From contig NC_079134.1 of assembly GCF_945859705.1 (NCBI RefSeq), positions 69,188,625-69,252,624 on the forward strand: a stretch of DNA of 64,000 nucleotides, written 5' to 3'. Positions 30,003 to 41,772 of this stretch are shown piece by piece. The first letter of the stretch is position 1, and every line of letters starts with the position of its first letter. This DNA comes from Episyrphus balteatus. Taxonomy: Eukaryota > Arthropoda > Insecta > Diptera > Syrphidae. The notes beneath the pieces were generated by a model, which saw only the letters and a program-made list of their open reading frames with translations, did no database searches and was not told the DNA's origin. Made by a program: the position numbers and the translations under genes.

Positions 30003-30532
30003 TAGGGGTATTCACGATCTGGTGCAACAGGCCTAGTAAAAATGTAAAATTTTATTTTTTTACAATAGATCGTGAACGCCCCTTTTCTTATCTATAGTAA
30101 ATATTGATGCATGAATGAAATCCATGATTTTTTTTTTAACAGGGTTGTTCCTCCACTGTTGCTTCTTCTTTTTTTCCATTTTTTATAATTTAATTCATTG
30201 TTTTGTTCGGGTTAATTAATTTTCACAAATTATTTTACATCAAATGAAAATAAATTACGGGACATGAGTACCGACAAGCCGACAACCATAATGAACAGAA
30301 TAAAAAAGACAAACTGTTTATCATGGGCGACGCGACGGTGAGCTCCCATCTGTCAAAAATAATTTTACTCTATTGTATTTTTATTTTGCAATAGGTCTAG
30401 GGTATAGCAAAAGTGCAAGACTGTTGTAAAATTTTAATCCGTATATTTTGTTGTTGTAGTGTTGCAAGATTTTACACTTTTGCACTTTTGCAATGATACA
30501 AGACCAGTTGCATCGGATCGAGAATACCCCTA
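30003..30532. mobile_element. ~530-bp TIR element nested in the hAT element
   Basis: TAGGGGTATTCACGATC against an inverse GATCGAGAATACCCCTA; TA at both edges could be the duplication. No ORF. Confidence 0.7.
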
Positions 30533-31051
30533 ATATTTATTTATTCTTTTAAATACTTCTTAACTAAACTTCATTCAGTTTGTACTTTGTACACTGAATT
30601 ATAATGTTTGGAGTATATATTTTATTCCATTAGGAATATTTTTTAGTTTTTGTTAGCTATATTGTTTTTATTTTACTTGTTTTGTTTGTTTTTTATGAAG
30701 AATGTTATTTTTTTTATACTTTCTTCGTTCAATAATTGAGTATGAAAATATTTTGCAAATCCCGGGATTATCCCGGGATCCCGGGATTCAATTTTTCAAA
30801 TCCCGAAATCCCGGGATCGGAAAATCATTCCGGGATTGCAATCTCTAAACATCTGGCACTATAATCAATATTTAAAAATAAAAGTAAATATTGAAAAGTA
30901 AATCAAATAAAGACTTAAAATATACCCAATCTGAAAAAGGAACGGGTAGCACAAATTGTTATAACCAATCTGAAAATGGGGAAAGGTGGCACTGCTTGTT
31001 ACGGTTAGACTGCTTGTTTTATTATCGGATTGTATTTACGTTGACATTCGG

Positions 31052-31191
31052 CCCTAGCGAGGTAATCCGTCGGAGAGGAAATTCTCCGATTTCATACGAA
31101 ATATGATTCGAGGTGTGGTTCCGACAGGTAAAAACTGTCCGATTTGGACGAAATCGGACAAAATCCGCTTCGACGGATTACCTCGCTAGGG
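31052..31191. mobile_element. 140-bp MITE-like palindrome in X (R2)
   Basis: Same element as 22496-22635, with few changes. Confidence 0.7.
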
Positions 31192-31656
31192 CGGAATCGT
31201 ACATACAAACATGTTTTTTTTTTTATTTTTTAAGGAATTTTTGGGTTTTTGGTTTTGACAATCATTTAACTTAGGGTAAAAACACTCAAGAATATTTGGA
31301 GATAAAAAGTTCGGGAATTAAATATATAAATAAATAAATAAAATACAAGTTATTTAAAGTTGATTAATTCCTCAAGACATTTTATGGAGAAGACAACAAT
31401 ATAAACACAATAAAAAAGACTCAAAACATAAGGAAACATTGTAAGAATACTTTTTAACAATGTGTGAATAATTCCATTCAATTTTTAATTGATTTTTTTT
31501 TCAAATTTTGTAAATGAAATTTTTTGAAATTTTATAAGTAAGTATTCAGCCCTAATTTCACTTTACATAACGTACATATAAAAGAAAGAATAAGTCAATT
31601 GAACATAACTATAGATTTAAAACTGACCCAAAACTAAAAAAAAAAGTACAAAACTT

Positions 31657-31730
31657 ATACGGTGCAGTGGCAAGGATGGGGAGCCGTGCAATATGATCGA
31701 CATTGGGATTACAAGGAAATCATTGGAGAC
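31657..31730 (+). pseudogene. GIY-YIG relic, R2 (interrupted)
   Basis: Same relic broken by an insertion with a 14-bp duplication; it resumes at 33291. Confidence 0.55.
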
Positions 31731-33290
31731 CATTCCGCTGTTGAGCTATAACCTCTCTCTAATGAAAAAAGCAATTAATAATCTTGAACTAGTAGAAAAC
31801 GACCTGATTAATCAAGTCGTCGAGTCTCAGTCAGGGTCCTCCTGGGATAGCACTGGTTACTCGGTATTCTTTCTCTATACCTGGATTCTTCATTAACACC
31901 CACTCCCTTGTTTTATGCCAAGGCCACATTGGGCCAAAATCGTGGCTAATCACTTTTTCTCTCTATGTATTTTAAGACTACTTTTGATCTAACACATTTC
32001 CTCTGTTCGCACTCAGTATACGAAAATTGCGCTGATTTCTTGAAGGTCATCCGCAAAATTAAATTAAAAAAAAAAAAAAAGAGAAACTATCAAAATGAAT
32101 TTTGTTTACTGTTTATGGTGGACAGTACTTACCTGATTTAGTCTAAGCGTATTGTTAAGTATATATCATACCTGGTATTATTCTAATTACTTATTGCCAG
32201 AATGAAAGACTGATTAAATGTTAAATTGCTGTGATAATACTTTGGTACAAACGTTTATTCTTTAAGAATTCATAATTTCTTATTATAAATAATAAAATCT
32301 AAAAGAACAACAAAAACTAAAAAAAAAAAAGTCGTATCCAAATCACAGTACACATAAAAAGGTAATATATTCCGGAATGACATTGGTCGCCAGATTGTCA
32401 AAACATGACACTTTGGCGACCAATGTCAGCTACCGAATTCTTAATTGTTTAAAATACCGACGAAAAACGCACAAAAACCGATAAACCACGCACACCACTA
32501 ATTTTTAAACAATTATTTACCATTTCCCGCGATGAAACACGAAGAAAATTTGTTATTTTTCAATTTATAATATTTTAAATGACATTTTATAAATTAAAAC
32601 AAAAACAAATTTCCTGTTTACTGCGATTGAAATATAAAAATTAAAGGCCGACCTGACAGATTTTTGACAAACAAATTTTGACAACGTTCGGAATATATTA
32701 CCTTATTATGTGTACTGTGTATCCAAATGCTCAACTCATATATGTTACATGTTAGTATACATAGTCATTATATGTATTCAAATCTGAATGTTATATGTGT
32801 TCGCATAATAAAAGATATAGAAAAAAAAATAATAAAAGATACATCTCAAAAGAGAAAATGAAACGACTTTGAACGACTTTATGTAAAATGCCATCTCATT
32901 CTCACACTTTCAATATCAAATACAATGTAAATTTTTTCCAAATGAGAAGTAAAATAATATTGTTAGTGCGCTCTCGCTCTAAGTCTTGCAAAACGACATC
33001 AAATATACATTCCTGGCATCTGTTTGTCTTCGTTATTTAGTTTTATTTTAGTAGTAGTCTATTGTATGTATATATATATTTATTGTTAAATGACCCTCCG
33101 TCAATCCAAACGAATATTATACTCCCATGAGCAAGAGTAGTCAAACCATATATAAAAGACAGCCACGAGGCATTTCAAATAAATTTTCAAAGCACGCAAA
33201 ACATTATAGCCGCAGTAGTACTTAAAATATAGATAAGAACACACTTTGTAATAGAATTTTAAGTCTCAATAAAGAATTCAATTCAATTCA
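31731..33290 (+). mobile_element. Retroelement-like insertion with 14-bp duplication (1560 bp)
   Basis: Flanked by AAATCATTGGAGAC (31717-31730, 33291-33304). Starts with a short open stretch (to the TAA near 31896), ends with TATATAAAAG (near 33150), AATAAA and a repeated AATTC tail. This could be a truncated LTR-element 3' end or a LINE-mobilised transcript. I do not recognise the coding piece. Contains a nested MITE. Confidence 0.55.
32344..32719. mobile_element. 376-bp MITE with 9-bp duplication (CACAGTACACATA family, copy 1)
   Basis: TIR about 31 bp beginning CACAGTACACATAA; duplication TATCCAAAT (32335-32343, 32720-32728). A 9-bp duplication suggests a Mutator-like origin. Confidence 0.9.
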
Positions 33291-33673
33291 AAATCATTGG
33301 AGACGAGACTAATCGAACACAAAAGGGATATTCGTAACAAAAGAGAATCAATCCACTGGGTTATCAAAACATTAAACAATTTGTACTATTTTATTTTTGG
33401 GTCCAGTTTTAAATTTAGTTTTGTTCAATTGAATAATTTTTTTTATGTATATGTATAACATTCATATTATGAAATAATTACTAAAATATAAAGTGAGCTT
33501 TAAATTTGAATATTAGTTGGTCCCAATGTGTCGTAAATGAATAAAATATTAATTTACCACACTATTATTTAATGTCCTGATATTTGCGATTTTAATCTTC
33601 AAGATTTCCCTGTAAATTTGTAAAACTTATGAATAAAATATTGCATTAGCCGGGTGATTTTTTAATTTCTCTA

Positions 33674-34545
33674 TTGACAACTAGAAAAGTCAAAATGCGA
33701 CACTGGTGGGAAAAATAAGCAACTACATATACACATCAAAAATCTGGAGCCATAAAAATACATGTGTTTTCATTCAGGTAAAATAATTAATTAAAAAATA
33801 TAAATGAAATTAATTTCAGAAAAATTACATGTAAATAACTTCATTGACATTTTTTATTTCAGTAGCATTCAAGTTTTTCCCCAAAAACTTAATCAGAATC
33901 AGAGAAAAGGAGGCATAAAAAAGATCCATTTGATGCATAATATGAATTAATGAAATAAATACCTTCTTGCGAGGGATGCAATTCTATGCAAAAGTTGTTA
34001 TGTTGTTTCATCGTGTTTTGGTGCAACCATGAATTTTGGATGATTCTTTGAAAAAAAGAAACCATTTTTTAAATATATCATCGAACATATTTTTGGGAGA
34101 TGAAACATATAAATTTAAAGCTTTCTATATGAGTTGCACTGAAATCACAGTGTCGGTGATAAGCACTCACCCCTGTCTGAATTATAACAAACAAGATTAA
34201 ATTGAAATGCCATTAACTTTATAATATTGACCACCTAAGAACTTTTCGTTCATATGACAAATTTAAAGAACAAAATGCAAGGAAAACTACCAGATCACAC
34301 TTAAACTACACTAGTTGCAACAAGAGCTTCGATTTTAATAATAGTTTTGCTTTAAATCTATAGTTTGACCTTTTCTTTTTATAAAAACAAGTTTTTACTT
34401 TTATTTAAACTGTTGTTTTTACTTTTTATAAATAATTTTATTATAGCACTAATCAATTTCCATATTTATTTCCACAATTTCTGATGCTTGATGTGTATAA
34501 GTAGTTTCAGCTTCTTTCCGCCAGGGTACATGGTCCAGTCGTCAA
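33674..34545. mobile_element. 872-bp TIR element with TA duplication
   Basis: TTGACAACTAG / inverse CCAGTCGTCAA, TA on both sides; empty site ctctataggg in R1 near 23546. TA duplication fits Tc1/mariner-type elements. No transposase frame found. Confidence 0.6.
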
Positions 34546-35317
34546 TAGGGAGCGTATTGGTTTTGAGTCACAAAATTCGAGGTTTTAATCAAAACTAACA
34601 TTACGATGATGGAGAAGTTCAAAAAAGTGCGTCACGACGACGACGCTCGTCACTTCCATCTGTACATGAAGCTGCAGCCTAAACTGGGGGACCGTTTTTT
34701 TTTTTTTTTTTAATTTGGTGCAAGGTCTTTTTTTTTAATATCACTTATATCGTTTTCCTTCACTCCAGTGAGAGTACCCTTTTAGTATGGACTTATTTTT
34801 GCACTTTTGGAGGTTTTGTGTGCCTTTATATAATATACATACAGTTTTATTTAGACAAATATCGTCAATAAAAATGATATTGACTTTATTTGATTCAATT
34901 GTTTGCGAATTCTTTTTGAATTAATGTAATTATCCCGCACTCGCTACCTTAAAGCTTTGGCAAAAAAAAAAACAACATCCAACACAAATGGAGAACAAAT
35001 GGCGCACTTTTTATGTATTGTATTGTATTATTATTACCTTAGTGTAAGGTAAAACTTATTCATGGAATAGTTAAATTTGTAAAATATGTTTTACTAGAAT
35101 CTTAAAGTGAAAAGATTCATACACTTTTTTGGTTGAAGGTATATTTGACTCTACGTAAAGGAAATATTGCTACCCGTAAGGTATATACTACTTTAATTTG
35201 TTAACCAATAATTTGATTATAAAAATTACTTTACGGATCCAAGAAATGTTCAATACGTAAGGTAAAATTTACTTAAAATCTAGGGCTTTTTACTTTAATT
35301 ACCTTACTAGTCATATG

Positions 35318-36533
35318 CAGCGGTATTTATTAGATTTGCTTAAATTGGTTCTCAAAGGTTGTTTAATTAAGCTTGCTTAAATATTTAATTCGCCTTTAAG
35401 CAACGTTGCTAAAATTTGTATTTATAATCGAATTTCCACGGATGATTAACTAAACGATAGTTGTGTCAAAAAATGAAGGGGAATTGACTAATCTAGTACA
35501 AAATACTATTACATTTTAGAACACATGGTTTTTGACAACTTGAGGGTATGTATTTTTGTAAACAAAAATTCTTAACCTTGACCATAGAGGAAGGAATACC
35601 TAGAGAGCCGACTCGTACCCCCCTTGCCTAAAACACCCGCAAATTTAATTTCAGATAATCTCTCTTATTTTTCTCTTGTTTTCCTATCTGTGAATACGTG
35701 TGAAAAGTACAATTCGTTTAATACCTTCCTTTCACCAGTAGATGTCCTCACAAATTTTGAATTTAAACATGATTTTGGTTTGTACATGAACTTGAATAGC
35801 TCAAATAGCTCACTCCAGACACATAAATATGTACAGAAATAAAAAAAAAAGGTTCGTGTTTTGAATTTATTATATTATTTTTTTATGAATTTATTTCCTA
35901 CTGAGCACTTAAATTGTTTTTAAGTGTTTTGAGCTCAACTCCACAGTTGAATGTGTTGGTGCCATTTAAAATGCACGGGAAAACTACCACATATAAGAAC
36001 TGTGGAGTTTTTCCTCTCATTGCAGCTTGTAGGGTGGAAGAGAAAAACCAACCGAAGTCGCGTCTCTAGGTATTCCTTCCTCTATGACCTTGACTGCGCA
36101 AAAAAAAAACAGATTAGGTCGTTGACAATGAGTTTGCTTTCGTTGCCAGACGGCATTGATTTTTTTCATTTGTACTAGCCATTTTAATTTTTTTTAACAT
36201 TCTTTAATTCTTTGATTTGAATTTAAAATTCAAGCTCCTTTTAGGGAATAATTTCATTTCAAACCAAAATGAAGTCTTCACCCCACACCCTAGATAAATT
36301 AATAACATGATACTGAGCTCACGATCTTAGTAATAATTCATATGTGGTCAAATCAATCTTAAAATGGCTCTAAGCAAGCTCTAAACGCGGTGAATGGCGT
36401 TTAAGTTAAGCAATCGTTAAGCAACGTTGCTTAAATGTGTAAATTCTTTATAAATACACATTTTGTACTTAAAAGCTATTTAGAGGTTGTTTAACGTTAA
36501 ACAACCTTTAAAATTCTTTTATAAATATGGCTG
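35318..36533. mobile_element. 1216-bp TIR element with ATG duplication
   Basis: CAGCGGTATTTAT against inverse ATAAATATGGCTG; ATG on both sides; the empty site gtcatatggag is in R1 and R5. Contains imperfect inverted repeats rich in aagcaacgttgct and a nested 504-bp element. Confidence 0.7.
35583..36086. mobile_element. 504-bp hAT-like MITE nested in the 1216-bp element
   Basis: CATAGAGGAAGGAATACCTA and inverse; 8-bp duplication ACCTTGAC (35575-35582, 36087-36094). Confidence 0.85.
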
Positions 36534-36991
36534 ATGGAGTATAAAATACTATATTCATTTTTCTCCGTGTAGAAGTAAAACGAGTCATTTTACCTAAGGG
36601 AGGGTTCAATCAGGAGAAAACCTTAAGCCAGAACCATAATTGGAGGATGGAGTCGGAAGCTACTGTCAATTGTTGTTGTTTTCTTTGTATTTTCCACAAG
36701 TTTTCATCCGTCGAGTGCGGTTGCGAGCGCTGTTCCCCTCCGTTTGCATCCGACTATCCGACAATTATAGTTCTGGCTTTACACGTACACGAAAGATAAA
36801 ATGAGTCGACATGACATAATTTGCACAGCGAAAAAAATTGTTCTGTTTGTGGATTGGATTGCGGTTGTGTTGTTGGGCAGCTGTTTGCTCAGTGGAGACG
36901 CTGTGTATGAAGAAGCGCCCCTCCTTGAAAGGAAGTTTCGAGAAGCAAAGACGAGAACCTTCGGAGACATACTCGAATTTCGAAATATTTG

Positions 36992-37025
36992 TATAAATAG
37001 ATGGCGCGGACACGGAAACGACACA
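36992..37025 (+). promoter_or_regulatory. Predicted TATA promoter in segment P (R3)
   Basis: TATAAATAG at 36992-37000, same context as R1, with element E1 starting at 37032. Confidence 0.45.
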
Positions 37026-37031
37026 GTTTAA

Positions 37032-37658
37032 CCCTTCAAGCAAGAAAACGGAGTCCAGAAAAGACACTCCGACCTCCGACCGAGAAAATTTACGTTGGGA
37101 AAAAAAACCAACCCTTTTACCCGAAGGTACACTAATGCATCCGGATGTGATGCGAATGACTGGGAATCAACAGCATGTATTTAATAACATTAATATATCT
37201 CCTGATCATTGTTAAATCAATATCTTTCTAGAATAACGAATCAGCAGGAGATATCAACAAATGATATCAACTAAGTGGAGGGAGTACTGGACATCCAAAA
37301 GTGCACCAACAACAGCAGTAACAACAAATGAAAAGATTTATTTTATTTAATATTTATTTTAATATTGTATTTATTGTAATTTCTTTTGCTAAAAAAACAA
37401 TAAAATAAAAAAAAAAAACATTTTCAGTGAACAAAATTGATAAACAGAGTTTTTTGTTTTGCTAGAAATGTCTTCGGCTCCGTTTTCTCGGAATGGAGAT
37501 TTTCACCACACTAATACATATGCAATCGACTTCGCGGTGATTTTAATTTCCATACTAATTTGAGCCGCCTTCGGACCAGTTTCTTATCCGAAGTCGGATT
37601 CAGCTCCGCATCAGGCGGAGCGGATTCGGACCGAGGTCGGACTTGTTTGCTTGAAGGG
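37032..37658. mobile_element. Element E1 (627-bp internally deleted E)
   Basis: Same insertion point as E in R1 (AA duplicated, 37030-37031 and 37659-37660). The left end of E is joined directly to the 3' coding remnant seen at 20720 in R1, so the M2-bearing middle and part of the coding region are missing. Confidence 0.75.
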
Positions 37659-38032
37659 AATTTTGAAAGTGAAAGAGTACAGTACAAGGTGAAATAAAGT
37701 GTTGGAAATAGTTAGTAGCAAATAAAGTGATTTAAAAGTGTGTTTGTTTGAGCGAATAACAAAAGTAAATTGAGTTGAAAAAAGTGAGTTTTTATTTAAA
37801 CAAATGAAATAAGTTTTATTGTGATCCCAGAATAAAACATTACAATATGAAAACTGAAATGATAAATTTTGTATCACTTCACAGTTTCACAGATCGGTAA
37901 TTGACCCCCTAAGGTACTATTATATAAACGAATATCGTTGAAACTACTTCGTTATCTTTCAAAGGCGATTACGAATTACAATAATCGTTTTATCGTTTGA
38001 ATTTCGTTTTTTTTTACACATAATCGCTCTTT

Positions 38033-38896
38033 CCCTTCAAGCAAGAAAACTGAGTTCAACAAAGAAACTCCGACCTCAGACCGCGAAAATCGGGGTTGCA
38101 CTCACACACTTGCAACTTTTTGTGTATGAACACAAAAGTCGAACGAGAATCGTGGTGATAAAGTGCGAAAAGGAAAACACCATATGATAGAGACAAGTGC
38201 AACCCCATTTTGCAAATTTGTTTAAACGTGAAAATTAATAAAACAATAAAAAAAGTAAGAAAGCGAGTGGAGGAAGCGAAAGGTAGTTCAAAGAAATTTT
38301 ATATAAAATATCAAAAGAACTAATGAATTCTGAATCCCCAACAGGTATCTAATAACATTGTAATAACATCTCCTGTTCATTTTTTAATCATTTATCTTTC
38401 TAGAAATTAACGAATCAGTAGGAAGTATGAACAAAGGAATCCACAGTGTATTCATTAAGTGGAGGAAATACTTGACAACAAGTTCACCAACAACAGCAGC
38501 AACAACAAATGAAAAGATTTATTTTGTTTAATATTTGTTTTAATACTGTATTTATTGTATTTCTTTTGCTAAAAAAAACATTAAAATTTAAAAAAAAAAG
38601 CAATTGTGAACAAAATTGATAAACCGAGTTTTTTTTGCTTAGAAATGTCAAACATATTCGATACTCGAGTATCGATCGATGTCAAAATGCCGGACGTCAT
38701 TCGTTCCGACTTCGGCTCCGTTTTCTCGGAATGGAGATTTTCACCACATTAATACATATGCAATCGACTTCGCGGTGATTATAATTTCCATACTAATTTG
38801 AGCCGCCTTCGGACCAGTTTCTGATCCGAAGTCGGACTCAGCTCCGCCTCAGGCGGAGCGGATTCGGACCGAAGTCGGACTTGTTTGCTTGAAGGG
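38033..38896. mobile_element. Element E2 (864 bp)
   Basis: Bounded by CCCTTCAAGCAAG and its inverse. The left flank ends in ...cgctcttt (the end of S) and the right flank is the start of another S copy (aattttgaaag), so this copy lies at a recombination joint between two insertion sites. Confidence 0.75.
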
Positions 38897-39270
38897 AATT
38901 TTGAAAGTGAAAGAGTACAGTACAAGGTGAAATAAAGTGTTGGATATAGTTAGTAGCAAATAAAGTGATTTAAAAGTGTGTTTGTTTGAGCGAATAACAA
39001 AAGTAAATTGAGTTGAAAAAGGTGAGTTTTTATTTAAACAAATGAAATAAGTTTTATTGTGATCCCAGAATAAAACATTACAATATGAAAACTGAAATGA
39101 TAAATTTTGTATCACTTCACAGTTTCACAGATCGGTAATTGACCCCCAAAGGTACTTTTATATAAACGAATATCGTTGAAACTACTTCGTTATCTTTCAA
39201 AGGCGATTACGAATTACAATAATCGTTTTATCGTTTGAATTTCGTTATTTTTTACACATAATCGCTCTTT

Positions 39271-40390
39271 CCCTTCAAGCAAGAAAACTGAGTTCAACAA
39301 AGAAACTCCGACCTCAGACCGCGAAAATCGAAATGAACACAAAAGTCGAACGAGAATCGTGGTGAAAAAGTGCGAAAAGGAAAACACTATATGATAGAGA
39401 CAAGTGCAACCCCATTTTACAAAAGAACAAACGTCAAAATTAATAAAACAATAAAAAAAGTAAGTAAGCGAGTGGAAGCAAAAGTAATAATTCAAAAAAA
39501 TTTTATATAAAAAATACTATCATCTCATCTCTAAAAAAAGAGCAGCTGTCGAGGGTGGCCGAGGTTTGGGACCAGATTTTGAAAAAAGAAGATGTTTCGC
39601 GAATAAAAGTAAGTCATTTGAAATGGTCAAGCTGACCATAAATAAATAATTTTCAAAACTTTTTCAGACGCTAAAGTAGATGTTGAATCTCTGGCCTGTC
39701 AGTCGGAAGGAATAAGAAGCGCCTGAAGGTTGGTGGAATTCGCAAGACACATTCCTGGATTAGGGAGTTACGATGTAAGCTGCGATTTTATTTATTTTCT
39801 CAATACCTTTCCAAAATAAGATTACTAAACAAATATTTAGCAAGATATCGCCTTTGAAAATGACGAATAGGGTCTTATGTACGCAGAGCTAGCAACTCGT
39901 ATGGAAGGATTCTTAAATATTACGGTCAATGCATCTACTCTCCAAGTTCATGCTAGAAAGCTCCGAGAGAATTTGGACATCCATAGCAACTCAAACTACA
40001 GCAGCAACAACAAATGAAAATAAATGAAATGTATTTTATTGTATTTATTGTAATTCCTTTTGCTACAAAAACATTATAATAAAAAAAAAAACGATTTCAG
40101 TGAAGAAAATTAATAAACAGGGATTTTTTAAGTTAGAAATGTCAAATATATTCGATACTCGAGTATCGATCGATATCTCAATGCCGGAAGTCATACGTTC
40201 CGACCTCGCCTCCGTTTTCTCGGAATGGAGATTTTCACCACACTAATACATATGCAATCGACTTCGCGGTGATTATAATTTCCATGCTAATTTGAGCCGC
40301 CTTCGGACCAGTTTCTGAACCGAAGTCGGACTCAGCTCCGCCACAGGCGGAGCAGATTCGGACCGAGGTCGGACCTGTTTGCTTGAAGGG
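39271..40390. mobile_element. Element E3 (1120 bp)
   Basis: Bounded by the same ends. Left flank ctcttt, right flank ttgtcg; R1 and R2 show the empty site ctctttgtcg, giving a 2-bp TT duplication. Internal 39540-40010 holds short coding-like stretches separated by intron-like gt...ag joints (for example one ending ...RIK before gtaagt at about 39608), which I do not recognise. The right end abuts a 399-bp MITE. Confidence 0.75.
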
Positions 40391-40397
40391 TTGTCGT

Positions 40398-40796
40398 CAC
40401 AGTACACATAGTAAGGTAATATATTTATTTATTTATTCCGAACGTTGTCAAAATTTGTTTGTCAAAAATAGGCACCAATCTGTCAGGTCAGCCTTTAATT
40501 TTTATATTTCAATCGCAGTAAACAGGAAATTTGTTTTTGTTTTAATTTATAAAATGTCATTTAAAAATATTATAAATTGAAAAATAACAAATTTTCTTCG
40601 TGTTTCATCGCGGAAAATAGTAAATAATTGTTTAAAAATTAGTGGTGTGCGTGGTTTATCGGTTTTTGTGCGTTTTACGTCGGTATTTTAAACAATTAAG
40701 AATTCGGTAGCTGACATTGGTCGCCAAAGTGTCATGTTTTGACAATCTGGCGACCAATGTCAGTTCGGAATATATTACCTTTTTATGTGTACTGTG
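40398..40796. mobile_element. 399-bp MITE with 9-bp duplication (same family, copy 2, inverted)
   Basis: Same TIRs; duplication GGTTGTCGT (40389-40397, 40797-40805). Internal sequence is the inverse of copy 1 and includes an internal hairpin gacattggtcgcca.../...tggcgaccaatgtc. It is inserted at the right edge of E3. Confidence 0.9.
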
Positions 40797-41263
40797 GGTT
40801 GTCGTGACTATCGTTTACTTGCCGTTCCTTTCGTATTACGCAATAGATCTCTGATTGCAAAACGGCGTGTTTGTGAAATTGCGATTAGGTAAAACGAGTA
40901 TCGTTTATCAAATGTTTTATTTATATCAAATTCAACAGCTGCTTTGAAAAGCTGAGTTCTCCGTTACATTCATACCACCTACCGTCTCCTTTAAATACTT
41001 ACTGATATAGAACAAATCCATTTCGTAAATCTAGAAGAAAAATATTTTATATGAAAACTATTTTTTACTTCTGTTCTGATTTAGAGTTGTTATCCTTTAC
41101 GACTTGCCAATGACAGCATATGGAGCTGGTACCTTGAGAAGGTTCTTATCGAACATCTTGATGGTCAATGGTTGAGCACCAGCATCGAAAAGCTGAGTTT
41201 TGAGCAGATTCTCCGTTTTATTTATTCCACTGAACGTCTTCTTAAAATACCTTAATACTGATA

Positions 41264-41772
41264 TCATATAATTAAACGGCGAGCATGGTTTTTGTGGTAC
41301 AAATTACCGGGGCCCCAAAAAACCGAAGGGGCATAAATTATACACCGAACGAAAGAGAATGACGCGTAGATGTGCAGAATAAGTTTTTTTTTACTTTTTT
41401 TTTTAACCGAAATAACGAAAAAAAAAAAACAACTGGAATATCTATTGGAAAATTTCCAATCGACTGGAATGAAATGTCATTCATGACTGAATGAATGAAA
41501 GCATTCAGCGAAAATCAAAAAACATTAAGGTGGGTTCACATTGGTGCGTTGTTTTAAGGTCGCACGTAAACTATGGTTAACTTTCATTGTTTTAGTTAAC
41601 TAAGTTTAGAAGTAAGATGTTTTTTTTATTACCATGAATTTTTTTGTTAAAATCGAATTCTATTAAAATCGAGTCTATTACTAAGGTTCAATCTTTTGTA
41701 AACACTTTTGATACCAATGAAATCTATTTTCGTCCTTTTCTCTCTTGAAAGAACATAAGAATTTGTCAGCAA
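41264..41772. other. Inserted AT-rich sequence, no feature recognised
   Basis: Start of the 4.8-kb insertion in R3. Short palindromic ggggccccaaa-type stretches; no gene. Confidence 0.4.

Larger units (their letters stand above)
28883..30847. mobile_element. hAT-superfamily element (1965 bp, degenerate)
   Basis: TIR TAGAGATTGCAATCCCGG and inverse, 8-bp duplication AACATCTG (28875-28882, 30848-30855); the empty site is in R1 near 22285. It contains a C-terminal hAT transposase remnant and two nested MITEs, and has GGGATCCCG-rich subterminal repeats. Confidence 0.9.
26552..33673 (+). repeat. R repeat unit, copy R2 (uninterrupted P-S-T)
   Basis: This copy has P joined directly to S at 27433 and S joined to T near 27824, giving the empty sites for both E insertion points seen in R1 and R3. 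It is itself interrupted by a 458-bp MITE (28133-28590), a hAT element (28883-30847) and a retroelement-like piece (31731-33290). The unit ends at 33673, where a TA-flanked element is inserted. Confidence 0.75.

Noticed and set aside
31731..31896. Envelope gene of a gypsy-type element
   Set aside because: Only a ~50-codon stretch, with no cleavage site, signal or convincing membrane anchor; insufficient to name.
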